64,000 bases of DNA, taken from assembly GCF_003032475.1 (NCBI RefSeq), contig NZ_CP028369.1, forward strand, positions 5,022,001-5,086,000, given 5' to 3'. Source of the DNA: Streptomyces sp. P3. GTDB lineage: Bacteria > Actinomycetota > Actinomycetes > Streptomycetales > Streptomycetaceae. The position numbers were made by a program, and so were the translations under genes. Position 1 is the first letter of the stretch. Each line of letters begins with the position of its first letter. Below the pieces are notes generated by a model. It was not told the DNA's origin, did no database searches, and saw only the letters and a list, made by a program, of their open reading frames with translations. Of the stretch, positions 1 through 7,401 are shown piece after piece.

Positions 1-1
1 G

Positions 2-163
2 CTGCACGCCGGCTGGGCGGTCGCACCGGGGGCACGCTTCCGGATCGGCTCCCCGCCCGGAATCCGCATCACGGTGTCGACGCTGGACGCCGGGGAGATG
101 GAGCCCCTGGCCGATCTCGTCGCCGCGGCGGCCGGCCCCTCCCCGACGCGGAACTACGTCTAG
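2..163 (+). CDS. C-terminal end of a PLP-dependent aminotransferase or MocR-type regulator (partial)
   Basis: The window opens inside a gene. The last 53 residues read through to a TAG. They contain GWAVAPGARFRIGSPPGIRI followed by a V-T/S-x-L element, which is the usual C-terminal subdomain of class I/II aminotransferases and of the aminotransferase half of MocR (GntR-aminotransferase) regulators. The N-terminal part lies outside the window, so enzyme and regulator cannot be separated. It is convergent with the EamA transporter gene, 130 bp away. A similar C-terminal MocR fragment lies near 59.5 kb. Confidence 0.7.
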   Translation: MHAGWAVAPGARFRIGSPPGIRITVSTLDAGEMEPLADLVAAAAGPSPTRNYV

Positions 164-293
164 CGATCAGGTCGCAAAGCACCCCCCGGCGGCCTGACAG
201 CCCGAATGCCCGCATCCGAATGCCCGACGGTTCGACCGTCACGCGTCGCCGGGCCGTCACGCTCCGTCCGGTCGCCAGGCTTCGCCCGGCCCG

Positions 294-1295
294 TTACGAC
301 CCGGGCCGTCGCGCCTGGGTCAGTGCCGCGCCTGCCAGGACGACCGCCGCGCCCACCGGCGTCGACCAGCTCAGGGTCTCGCCCAGCAGTGCGACGCCCG
401 CCGCCGTGGCGATGACCGGGATGAAGTAGGTGACCATCTGGGCCGTCGTCGGGCCGACCTCCGTCACCAGGCCGTACTGGATGAGGAGGGCCAGACCGGT
501 GCCGAGCGCGCCCAGGGCCGCGATCGCGAGCAGCGGGACGAGCGGGAAGCGGCTCGGGAGATCGGTGAACAGCGGGGTGACCACGGCCAGTTGCAGGGTG
601 GCGAGGAACAGCTGGGCGCCGGTCATCGACAGGGCGGAGGAACCCGTGTGCGCCAGGGTGCGGCGGAGGTAGATCCAGCCGACCGGGTAGCTCAGCGAGG
701 CCAGCAGCGCGAGGGTCGTGCCGCGGGCGTCGAGTCCGTCGAATCCCTGCCAGGCGCCGAGGACGGTGAGGACGCCCAGGAATCCGAGGCCGAGGCCCGC
801 GACGCGCAGCCGGGTCGGCCGGTCCTCCGACAGCGCGACCAGCGAGAGCGCCATGCCCCACAGCGGCGACGTGGCGTTGCAGATGCCGGCCAGGGTGGAG
901 GGGATGGTCAGCTCCGCGAACGCGAAGAGGGAGAAGGGCACGGCGTTGAGGAGGAGCGCGGCCACCGTCAGATGCGCCCAGGTGCGGGCCCCGCGGGGGA
1001 GCCGCTCCCGCTTCACCGCCATCGCCACCGCCAGCACCGCCGTGCCGAACGCCAGCCTGCCGAGGGTGACCTGGAACGGCGCGTAGCCCCCGGTACCCAC
1101 CTTGATCAGCAGGAAGCTGAAGCCCCAGATCAGCGACAGTGCGCCGAAGCGCAGACGCCAGTCGAGGGAGCGGCGGGCAGGGGCGGGGCCCTCGGCGGAC
1201 AGCCCGGGATGGGGCGAGGTCACCGCGGGGGCCGGTGGCGGGGTGGTGCGGACAGGGGGTGGCGTCGGGGTCGATGCGGTGGGTGCGGTGGTCAT
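294..1295 (-). CDS. EamA/DMT-family membrane transporter
   Basis: The protein has about 333 residues: a proline/threonine-rich N-terminal tail of about 45 residues, then ten hydrophobic helices in two homologous halves (EamA repeats). Family members export or import amino acids and small metabolites across the cytoplasmic membrane. The substrate cannot be told from sequence. The start at 1295 (MTTAPTAS) has GGAGG just upstream but with only 2 nt spacing. An in-frame ATG at 1319 is an alternative. The gene is divergent from a LysR regulator with paired repeats between them, so LysR control of the exporter is the natural inference. Confidence 0.88.
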   Translation of the reverse strand: MTTAPTASTPTPPPVRTTPPPAPAVTSPHPGLSAEGPAPARRSLDWRLRFGALSLIWGFSFLLIKVGTGGYAPFQVTLGRLAFGTAVLAVAMAVKRERLPRGARTWAHLTVAALLLNAVPFSLFAFAELTIPSTLAGICNATSPLWGMALSLVALSEDRPTRLRVAGLGLGFLGVLTVLGAWQGFDGLDARGTTLALLASLSYPVGWIYLRRTLAHTGSSALSMTGAQLFLATLQLAVVTPLFTDLPSRFPLVPLLAIAALGALGTGLALLIQYGLVTEVGPTTAQMVTYFIPVIATAAGVALLGETLSWSTPVGAAVVLAGAALTQARRPGS

Positions 1296-1317
1296 GGCCT
1301 CCACGATCGTCGACACC

Positions 1318-1361
1318 ATCTCGTAGCACAATCGAGATTTTTCCAGCAGTACCTCGTAGCA
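1318..1361. promoter_or_regulatory. Putative LysR operator between transporter and regulator
   Basis: A perfect inverted repeat, ATCTCG-N9-CGAGAT (1318-1338), sits between the divergent genes. CTCGTAGCA occurs twice (1320-1328 and 1353-1361), 33 bp apart, about three helical turns. The second copy overlaps a TAGCAT -10-like hexamer (1357-1362) located 7 nt before the LysR ATG. Paired sites with one overlapping the regulator's own promoter are typical of autoregulated LysR systems. Binding is inferred. Confidence 0.55.
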
Positions 1362-1369
1362 TTGCTTAT

Positions 1370-2272
1370 ATGTTGAACCTGGAGCGCCTGCGGACCCTCG
1401 ACGCCCTCGCCCGGCACGGCTCGGTCAGCGGCGCCGCGACGGGCCTGCACATCACCACCTCGGCCGTCTCCCAGCAGCTGGCAAAGCTCGAGCGGGAGGT
1501 CGGCCAGCAGCTCCTCGCCAAGCACGGCCGGGGTGTGCGGCTGACGGACGCGGGACGCCTGCTCGCCGATCACGCGTCCCGGATCCTGTCCCAGGTGGAG
1601 CTCGCCCAGTCCGATCTGGAGGCCCAACGCGGCCAGGTGGCGGGGGAGTTGCGGCTGTCCGCGTTCCCGACCGCGGCCCGTGGGCTCTTTCCCGTCGCGC
1701 TCGCCGAGCTGCGCAAGGCGCACCCCGCCCTGCGGGTGCGCTCGAGCGAACTGGAGCCGGAGCGGGGCGTCGCGGGCGTGGTGCGCGGCGACCTCGACCT
1801 CGCCGTCGTCCTGGACTGGTACAACAAGCCGATGCCGGTGCCGGACGGACTGGTCAAGGCGCCCATCCTCGACGACCCCGCGGACGTCGCGATGCCGGCC
1901 GATCACCCTCTCGCCGGCCGGGACGAGGTGGACCTCGGGGAGTTCGCCGAGGACGAGTGGATCACCTGGGGCGAGGGTGAGTTCTGCCACGAATGGCTGA
2001 TGTTCACCCTGCGCTCGCGAGGCGTCGAGCCGATCGTCGGCCACCGGGCGGCCGAGACGCACACCCAACTCGGGCTGGTGGCCGCCGGACTGGGGGTGTG
2101 CATCGCCCCCGTGCTCGGCCGCCGGCCCGTCCCCGAGGGCGTCGTGACGGTCCCGTTGCGGCAGCGGGTGCGCCGGCATGTGTACGTGGTCTGGCGGGCG
2201 GACGCGGACCGCCGCCCGTCGATCAGAGCGGCGGTCCGGGCACTCAAGTCCGCCGGGGAGGCCGTCCGCTGA
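1370..2272 (+). CDS. LysR-family transcriptional regulator
   Basis: The protein has 300 residues. An N-terminal winged helix-turn-helix (about residues 1-62) contains the LysR core TSAVSQQLAKLEREVG. It is followed by a two-lobed substrate-binding domain (about 90-295). The ATG at 1370 has no Shine-Dalgarno but a TAGCAT hexamer 7 nt upstream, so a leaderless transcript is likely. A longer in-frame extension upstream is open but non-coding in character. It probably controls the divergent EamA gene in response to the transported metabolite. The ligand is unknown. Confidence 0.9.
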   Translation: MLNLERLRTLDALARHGSVSGAATGLHITTSAVSQQLAKLEREVGQQLLAKHGRGVRLTDAGRLLADHASRILSQVELAQSDLEAQRGQVAGELRLSAFPTAARGLFPVALAELRKAHPALRVRSSELEPERGVAGVVRGDLDLAVVLDWYNKPMPVPDGLVKAPILDDPADVAMPADHPLAGRDEVDLGEFAEDEWITWGEGEFCHEWLMFTLRSRGVEPIVGHRAAETHTQLGLVAAGLGVCIAPVLGRRPVPEGVVTVPLRQRVRRHVYVVWRADADRRPSIRAAVRALKSAGEAVR

Positions 2273-2334
2273 GAGCCGCCGGACGCCGGGCCGTGGCCCG
2301 ACGCCGGGGGCCGGCGGAGAGGGGCTGACGCGGC

Positions 2335-2802
2335 CTACGCGCCGCCCAGTTTGCGGAAGTCCCAGGAGACGATCTTCTCCGGCCTCAGCCGCACCCAGGC
2401 GTGCCGGCCGTCGTGCGGCATCGCGTCCAGGCCGAAGTTCTTGCGCGCGAACAGCGTCTCCACCGCGTCGAGTTCGGCGCACAGCTCCCCGGTGCGCGGG
2501 ATCTCGCCCACGAACTCCACGATGCCGGACAGCTCCACGCCGCGCAGTGCGTCGTACTCCTCACCCGTGTCGATCACGATGGCCACCCGGGGGTCACGGC
2601 GCAGGTCCGCCCAGCGCTTGCTGCGTACGACCGAGTACAGCCACAGCGCGGTGCCGTCCCAGAGGAACCACAGGGCGCTGACGTGGGGCGCGCCGTCGAC
2701 GGACACGGTCGCGACCCGGCAGGTGCGCTGGACGGTGAGGAACGCGTCCAGCTCGCCCGGCGACATCATGATCTTTCGGCCCCGGCGCTGTGTGACGGTC
2801 AT
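2335..2802 (-). CDS. Pyridoxamine 5'-phosphate oxidase-like (split-barrel FMN/F420) protein
   Basis: The 155-residue protein has the split beta-barrel pattern of the PNPOx/FDOR family: an N-terminal RVATVSVDGAPHVSALWF strand pair, a VVRSKRWADLRRDPRVA segment (phosphate/flavin-binding region) and a C-terminal KIVSWDFRKL. Actinobacterial members bind FMN, F420 or haem and act as small reductases or oxidases. The cofactor here is not determinable. The start at 2802 has only a weak purine-rich upstream region, and M-M at 2769/2766 is an alternative. Divergent from an isochorismatase-fold gene, with a strong inverted repeat between them. Confidence 0.82.
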   Translation of the reverse strand: MTVTQRRGRKIMMSPGELDAFLTVQRTCRVATVSVDGAPHVSALWFLWDGTALWLYSVVRSKRWADLRRDPRVAIVIDTGEEYDALRGVELSGIVEFVGEIPRTGELCAELDAVETLFARKNFGLDAMPHDGRHAWVRLRPEKIVSWDFRKLGGA

Positions 2803-2840
2803 CCGGCCCCCTCATTCTGCTCTTGTGCCTACCTGTGCTG

Positions 2841-2867
2841 CCTTTTCTGAAACTCCGTCAGAAAAGG
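2841..2867. promoter_or_regulatory. Perfect 10-bp inverted repeat in divergent intergenic region
   Basis: CCTTTTCTGA-AACTCCG-TCAGAAAAGG: the two 10-nt arms are exact reverse complements. It lies between two divergent genes, so a terminator role is unlikely and an operator for a dimeric regulator is more plausible. The arms are AT-rich for this genome. No adjacent gene encodes an obvious cognate regulator. Confidence 0.5.
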
Positions 2868-2937
2868 ATCGGTCTTCTTCCTTCTCCACGCAATGGCGGT
2901 TACCGTCGCCCGCCCCACACCGACGTCAGGGGAGCCC

Positions 2938-3600
2938 ATGCCGTCGCACGAAGAGCTCAGTGACCTCCTCGACCCCGCGAGCACCGTGCTGATCACGGTG
3001 GAGTGCCAGCGAGGTGTCGTCGGACCGGCCGCCGCCCTGCCCCAACTCGCCCGTGCGGCAAGGGAGTCGGGGGCCCTCGCCAATATCGCCCGACTCGTGG
3101 CGGCGGCCCGGGCGAGCGGTGTCCAGGTCGTGCACGCCGTCGCCGAGCGCCGCCCCGACGGACGGGGCGCCAGCCGCAACGCACGGCTGTTCCGCGCGGC
3201 CGAACGCCTCCCGGTCCAGCAGCTCACCGGAACCGACGCGACCCGCCTCGCACCCGAGATCGAAGCCGCCGAACAGGACCTCGTCGTACGGCGGCTGCAC
3301 GGGCTCTCGCCCGTCCAGGGCACCGACGTCGACGCACTGCTGCGCAACCTGGGCTGCCGCACCCTGGTCGTCACCGGAGTCTCCGCCAACGTCGCGATCC
3401 CGAACACCGTGTTCGACGCCGTGAACCGCGGCTACACGGCCGTCGTGCCGTCGGACGCCATCGCGGGAGTGCCCGCCGACTACACCCCCGCGATGATCCG
3501 TCACACGCTCGCCCTGGTCGCCACGGTCGCGACCACGGCCGAGGTGCTGGCCTGCCTCCGGCGGACTCCCGGGGCGGGGCCGGGACTCAGGCCAGGCTGA
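2938..3600 (+). CDS. Isochorismatase-fold (cysteine hydrolase-like) protein lacking the catalytic cysteine
   Basis: The 220-residue protein starts at ATG 2938, preceded by AGGGGAG. An upstream in-frame ATG at 2893 has no such site. The Rossmann-like isochorismatase fold is recognisable: STVLITVECQRG at residues about 14-25, LVVTGVSANVAIPNTVFDAV, and the AGVPADYTPAMIRHTLALVA tail. In nicotinamidase/isochorismatase enzymes the GVS-N loop carries the nucleophilic Cys; here it reads GVSANVAIPN with no Cys. Related actinobacterial proteins share this, so it is probably a subgroup trait. Function unknown. Its 3' end overlaps the convergent Rieske gene by 14 bp. Confidence 0.85.
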   Translation: MPSHEELSDLLDPASTVLITVECQRGVVGPAAALPQLARAARESGALANIARLVAAARASGVQVVHAVAERRPDGRGASRNARLFRAAERLPVQQLTGTDATRLAPEIEAAEQDLVVRRLHGLSPVQGTDVDALLRNLGCRTLVVTGVSANVAIPNTVFDAVNRGYTAVVPSDAIAGVPADYTPAMIRHTLALVATVATTAEVLACLRRTPGAGPGLRPG

Positions 3601-4096
3601 TCGAGTCGCCGCTGACGCTGATCGGCACCTCGGGCAGCGGCTTCTGCGCGGGACCGCTCTTCACGCTGCCGTCGGTGATCGAGAAGTTGCTGTTGTGGCA
3701 AGGGCAGTTGATGACGCCGTCGGAGATGGACTTCACCGCGCAGCCCGCGTGGGTGCACACGGCGGAGAACGCCTTGTACGTGCCCGCCGCCGGCTGGGTG
3801 ACGACCACCTTCTCGGACGCGAAGACCTTCCCGCCGCCCTCGGGTATGTCGGCGGTCTTCGCGAGCGCGGCGCCGGCCCCGGCGTTGTCCCCGCCGCCCG
3901 TGCCGCCGGTGCTCGCGGCCGCGCTGCTGCCGGTGGAACCGGTGGAACCCGACGCGCCGGACGGCGACGTGCTCGACGAGTCGTCGTCGGAGCCTCCGCA
4001 CGCGGTCAGCGCGACGGAGAGCCCCGCGGCTCCCGCGGCTGCCACGACGGCACGGCGGGCAGGCCCCGACGCGGACTTGATCGATGCGCTGGTCAT
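3587..4096 (-). CDS. Rieske [2Fe-2S] lipoprotein
   Basis: The 169-residue protein carries an N-terminal signal with a twin-arginine (GPARRAVVAAAG) and the lipobox LTAC, implying Tat export and lipid anchoring. A Ser/Gly/Thr-rich linker follows (about residues 40-75), then a Rieske domain with CTHAGC and CPCHNSNF, giving the two Cys-His pairs that bind the 2Fe-2S cluster. Such proteins pass electrons at the outer membrane face. The partner is unknown. The start at 4096 (MTSASIKS) is chosen because it begins the signal peptide; a longer frame to 4264 is implausible. Convergent with the isochorismatase-fold gene. Confidence 0.9.
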   Translation of the reverse strand: MTSASIKSASGPARRAVVAAAGAAGLSVALTACGGSDDDSSSTSPSGASGSTGSTGSSAAASTGGTGGGDNAGAGAALAKTADIPEGGGKVFASEKVVVTQPAAGTYKAFSAVCTHAGCAVKSISDGVINCPCHNSNFSITDGSVKSGPAQKPLPEVPISVSGDSISLA

Positions 4097-4287
4097 GCTG
4101 GGGGGTCCCTTCCAGAGGGGTGCGTGGATCTGCCGAAAGGTACGAGTGACGGACGCCCCGTGTTCAGCGCCCCCGTCAAGTCCGGACAGTGTCGAGATAT
4201 TGACCCGTTCGACATGAGTACGGCGTAAGCCGAAGCTGTCGTCCAGCTGTCGGCCGCACGGCATGCCAGGCCCGGTAACCTGGGGCG

Positions 4288-5043
4288 ATGCTCAAGGAAG
4301 TCACCGCGACCCGCTACATCACGCCCCTGCGGGAGGGCGGCTCCTTGCCGGGACTCGTCGAGGCCGACGACCTCGGTCTGTACGTCATGAAGTTCACCGG
4401 CGCCGGCCAGGGCCGCAAGACGCTGGTCGCCGAGGTCGTCTGCGGCGAGCTGGCCCGCCGCCTGGGCCTGCGGGCCCCCCGCCTCGTGACCGTCGAGCTC
4501 GACGTGCTGCTGGGGCTCGGCGAACCCGACCAGCAGGTGCAGGAGTTGCTGAAGTCCAGCGGTGGGACCAACCTCGGCATGGACTTCCTCTCCGGAGCCC
4601 TCGGCTTCGACCCCCTCGCCTTCGCGGTGAACGCCGAGGAAGCCGGCCGCATCGTCTGGTTCGACGCGCTCGTCAACAACGTCGACCGGTCGTGGCGCAA
4701 CCCCAACCTCCTGATGCACCGCGGCGACCTGTGGCTCGTCGACCACGGCGCCACCATGATCTGGCAGCACAACTGGCCCACCGCCGAGACCTCCGTCGCC
4801 CGTCCCTACGACGCCTCCGACCACGTCCTGGCCCCCTTCGGGCCGGACGTCCGGGCCGCGGCGGCAGAGCTCGCGCCGCTGGTCACCGCCGACCTCCTCG
4901 CCGAGGTCACCGCGGAGATCCCGGAGGTCTGGCTGACGGACGAGCCGGGCTTCGACACCGCGGACGCGCTCCGGCGCGCCTACGCGGCGCCCCTCCTCGC
5001 GCGCGCCGCCGACGTCCACGAACGCATCGAGGGGATCAAGTGA
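4288..5043 (+). CDS. HipA-like protein kinase
   Basis: The 251-residue protein is shorter than E. coli HipA (about 440). Kinase hallmarks are visible: a VMKF strand with the ATP-binding Lys (about residue 35), the catalytic loop NNVDRSWRNPN (about 130-140) and the metal-binding VDHGA (about 150). HipA toxins phosphorylate tRNA synthetases, but no HipB-type DNA-binding partner is present. Instead the stop codon overlaps the start of a DUF3037 gene (GTGA, 5040-5043), so the two are translationally coupled. TAACCT lies 6 nt before the ATG, consistent with a leaderless transcript. The target is unknown. Confidence 0.85.
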   Translation: MLKEVTATRYITPLREGGSLPGLVEADDLGLYVMKFTGAGQGRKTLVAEVVCGELARRLGLRAPRLVTVELDVLLGLGEPDQQVQELLKSSGGTNLGMDFLSGALGFDPLAFAVNAEEAGRIVWFDALVNNVDRSWRNPNLLMHRGDLWLVDHGATMIWQHNWPTAETSVARPYDASDHVLAPFGPDVRAAAAELAPLVTADLLAEVTAEIPEVWLTDEPGFDTADALRRAYAAPLLARAADVHERIEGIK

Positions 5044-5456
5044 CCGACCGCCACATCATCCGGCCCGGCCAGGGCGGCGACCGGGACGTCTTCGAGTACG
5101 CGCTGCTGCGGGTCGTGCCGCGCGTCGAGCGCGGCGAGTGCATCAACGCGGGCGTGCTGGTGTACTGCCGCGGCCGCGGCTACGTGGGCGCCCGCACCCA
5201 TCTGGACGAGGCCAGGCTGCTGGCCCTGGACCCCGGCGCGGACGTGCCCGGGGTGCGGGCCGCCCTGCGGGCCGTCGAGGGCGTCTGCGCGGGCGGCGCG
5301 TCGGCCGGGCAGGCGGCCGGCGACGACGCCGGACGGCGCTTTCGCTGGCTGATCGCGCCACGCTCGACGATCGTCCAGCCGGGCCCCGTGCACACCGGGC
5401 TCACGGCCGATCCGGACGCCGAGACGGAGCGGCTACTGGAACTGCTGGTGAGGTAA
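5040..5456 (+). CDS. DUF3037 protein, partner of the HipA-like kinase
   Basis: The 138-residue protein starts at GTG 5040, sharing GTGA with the kinase stop. The DUF3037 pattern FEYALLRVVPRVERGECINA followed by GVLVYCRGRGYVGAR is clear. The C-terminus carries ERLLELLVR. The fixed HipA-like/DUF3037 order recurs in actinobacteria, so a regulator, substrate or adaptor of the kinase is the reasonable inference. No catalytic motif is obvious, and no DNA-binding domain was seen that would make it a HipB substitute. Confidence 0.85.
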   Translation: MTDRHIIRPGQGGDRDVFEYALLRVVPRVERGECINAGVLVYCRGRGYVGARTHLDEARLLALDPGADVPGVRAALRAVEGVCAGGASAGQAAGDDAGRRFRWLIAPRSTIVQPGPVHTGLTADPDAETERLLELLVR

Positions 5457-5481
5457 TGGATCACACCGGCGTCGTGTGGCG

Positions 5482-5542
5482 TTGACACCGGGTGCCAGGG
5501 CTTCTAGCGTCACGTCTGCCGAAGGTACTAAGCGGTCGCTCA
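5482..5542 (+). promoter_or_regulatory. Vegetative promoter with downstream TetR-like operator for the SDR genes
   Basis: TTGACA (5482-5487), a 17-nt spacer and TAGCGT (5505-5510) form a near-consensus HrdB-type promoter. Transcription should start near 5517. Just downstream, TAAGCG-GT-CGCTCA (5529-5542) is an imperfect palindrome resembling operators of TetR regulators of acyl-CoA and fatty-acid genes. Such a position would act as a roadblock. No TetR gene lies next to it, so the regulator would act in trans. Confidence 0.65.
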
Positions 5543-5611
5543 CCAGTAGGGCGCATCCGGCGCCCGGCACCGGGGCGCATCAGGCTTTCTCAAGGGCGAG
5601 GAGAACCAGCA

Positions 5612-6373
5612 ATGTCCACCACTGAGCAGCGGGTCGCTGTGGTCACGGGCGCGGCGCGCGGCATCGGAGCCGCCACCGCCGTACGGCTGGCCGCCGAGGG
5701 CCGCGCGGTCGCCGTCGTCGATCTGGACGAGGCCGCCTGCAAGGACACCGTGGAGAAGATCACCGCGGCGGGCGGCAGGGCCGTCGCGATCGGCGCCGAC
5801 GTCTCCGACGAGGCCCAGGTCGAGGCGGCGATCGCGCGCGTCGTCGACGAGCTCGGCGCGCCGACGATCCTCGTCAACAACGCGGGCGTGCTCCGCGACA
5901 ACCTGCTGTTCAAGATGAGCGCCGCCGACTGGGACACCGTTCTGAACGTGCACTTGCGCGGCTCGTTCCTGATGACGAAGGCCGTCCAGAAGCACATGGT
6001 CGACGCTGGCTTCGGCCGTGTCGTCAACCTGTCGTCCTCCTCTGCGCTCGGCAACCGGGGCCAGGCCAACTACTCCGCTGCCAAGGCCGGTCTGCAGGGC
6101 TTCACCAAGACCCTCGCCATCGAGCTGGGCAAGTTCGGCATCACCGCCAACGCCGTCGCGCCCGGCTTCATCGCCACCGACATGACCGCGGCGACCGCCG
6201 CCCGCGTCGGCATGGGCTTCGAGGAGTTCAAGGCCGCGGCCGCCACCCAGATCCCGGTCGCGCGCGTCGGCGAGCCCGACGACATCGCCAACGCGATCGC
6301 CTTCTTCACGAACGAGGCCGCGGGCTTCGTCTCCGGCCAGGTGCTGTACGTCGCCGGCGGACCGCTCGACTAA
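5612..6373 (+). CDS. FabG-like 3-oxoacyl-ACP reductase (SDR)
   Basis: The 253-residue classical SDR starts at ATG 5612, with GAGGAG 8 nt upstream. It shows the nucleotide-binding GAARGIG, the NNAG motif, and the catalytic Ser (SSSSALG) with YSAAK (Tyr and Lys two helical turns apart). The acidic ..VDLDEA after beta-2 is unusual for a strictly NADPH enzyme, so cofactor preference is open. The likely reaction is reduction of a 3-ketoacyl thioester or related ketone. It is followed 31 bp later by a second SDR, probably one transcript from the 5482 promoter. Confidence 0.9.
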   Translation: MSTTEQRVAVVTGAARGIGAATAVRLAAEGRAVAVVDLDEAACKDTVEKITAAGGRAVAIGADVSDEAQVEAAIARVVDELGAPTILVNNAGVLRDNLLFKMSAADWDTVLNVHLRGSFLMTKAVQKHMVDAGFGRVVNLSSSSALGNRGQANYSAAKAGLQGFTKTLAIELGKFGITANAVAPGFIATDMTAATAARVGMGFEEFKAAAATQIPVARVGEPDDIANAIAFFTNEAAGFVSGQVLYVAGGPLD

Positions 6374-6404
6374 CACCCACTAGGGACACCTGGGGATCAC
6401 CGAC

Positions 6405-7166
6405 ATGACTGAACTGCCCGCACTCTCCGGCAAGGTCGCCCTCGTCACCGGCGCCAGCCGCGGCATCGGCTACGGCGTCGCCGAGGCGTTCGTCGCCCGC
6501 GGCGACCGCGTCTGCATCACCGGCCGGGGTGAGGACGCCCTCAAGGAGGCCGTCGAGCAGCTCGGCGCCGACCGGGTCATCGCCGTCGCCGGCAAGGCGC
6601 ACGACGAGGAGCACCAGGCGGCCGCCGTCGAGCGCACCATGGCCGCCTTCGGCCGGATCGACTTCCTGGTCAACAACGCCGGCACGAACCCGGTGTTCGG
6701 GCCGATCGCCGACCTCGACCTGAACGTGGCCCGCAAGGTCTTCGAGACCAACGTGGTCTCCGCGCTCGGCTTCGCCCAGCGGACCTGGCACGCCTGGCAG
6801 AAGGACAACGGCGGCGCGATCGTGAACATCGCCTCCGTCGCCGGGCTCTCGGCCTCGCCCTTCATCGGCGCCTACGGCATCAGCAAGGCCGCGATGATCA
6901 ACCTGACCCAGCAGCTGGCGCACGAGTACGCGCCCCGCGTGCGGGTCAACGCGATCGCCCCGGCCGTGGTGAAGACCAAGTTCGCCCAGGCCCTGTACGA
7001 GGGCCGCGAGGAGGAGGCGGCCGCCGCCTACCCGCTGGCCCGCCTGGGGGTGCCCTCCGACATCGGCGGCACCGCCGCGTTCCTCACCTCCGAGCAGTCG
7101 GACTGGATCACCGGCCAGACGCTCGTCGTCGACGGGGGCATCTTCCTCAACGCCGGCGTGGGCTGA
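6405..7166 (+). CDS. Short-chain dehydrogenase/reductase
   Basis: The 253-residue SDR has GASRGIG near residue 17, NNAG, an active-site Ser in NIASVAG and YGISK. The C-terminus ends in the family-typical ITGQTLVVDGGIFL. It is most similar in style to FabG/glucose-dehydrogenase-like SDRs. Its pairing with the preceding FabG-like gene suggests a shared lipid or secondary-metabolite substrate. Start at ATG 6405 with a GGGGAT stretch about 10 nt upstream. A long perfect hairpin follows the gene. Confidence 0.88.
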   Translation: MTELPALSGKVALVTGASRGIGYGVAEAFVARGDRVCITGRGEDALKEAVEQLGADRVIAVAGKAHDEEHQAAAVERTMAAFGRIDFLVNNAGTNPVFGPIADLDLNVARKVFETNVVSALGFAQRTWHAWQKDNGGAIVNIASVAGLSASPFIGAYGISKAAMINLTQQLAHEYAPRVRVNAIAPAVVKTKFAQALYEGREEEAAAAYPLARLGVPSDIGGTAAFLTSEQSDWITGQTLVVDGGIFLNAGVG

Positions 7167-7209
7167 GACCGGCGCGGCCGAACCCGCCCGGGCCGGGCGG
7201 GAGCTCTTC

Positions 7210-7246
7210 CACGGGCGCCGTTTCCCTGACGGAAACGGCGCCCGTG
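7210..7246 (+). terminator. Strong hairpin terminator after the SDR pair
   Basis: A perfect 16-bp stem (7210-7225 with 7231-7246) encloses the loop CTGAC. The stem core is GGGCGCCGTTTCC. No uridine tract follows, which is usual for Streptomyces terminators. Confidence 0.8.
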
Positions 7247-7335
7247 TCGTCGTATTCACGGACATATGGATCGCCGACACCGGGATGACAACGTCGTCAC
7301 ACCGAGAGTGATCAAGAACGCCCGACGGGCGCGGG

Positions 7336-7379
7336 TTCACGTCGCCCGGCGCTGCGGTATGGTCTGCCAACCCTTGGCA
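7336..7379 (+). promoter_or_regulatory. Promoter and small palindrome before the substrate-binding lipoprotein gene
   Basis: TTCACG (7336-7341), a 16-nt spacer and TATGGT (7358-7363) make a plausible vegetative promoter. Immediately downstream TGCCAA-CCC-TTGGCA (7365-7379) is a perfect inverted repeat at the expected start site, a possible operator. Confidence 0.45.
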
Positions 7380-7401
7380 TGGCAGATCGAGGAGCGTGCG
7401 C

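Noticed and set aside
5540..6376. Long minus-strand open frame opposite the first SDR gene, and many like it across the window
   Set aside because: High GC content makes antisense frames open. Their translations are rich in Arg/Gly/Pro/Asp without any motif, while the opposite strand encodes a clear enzyme.
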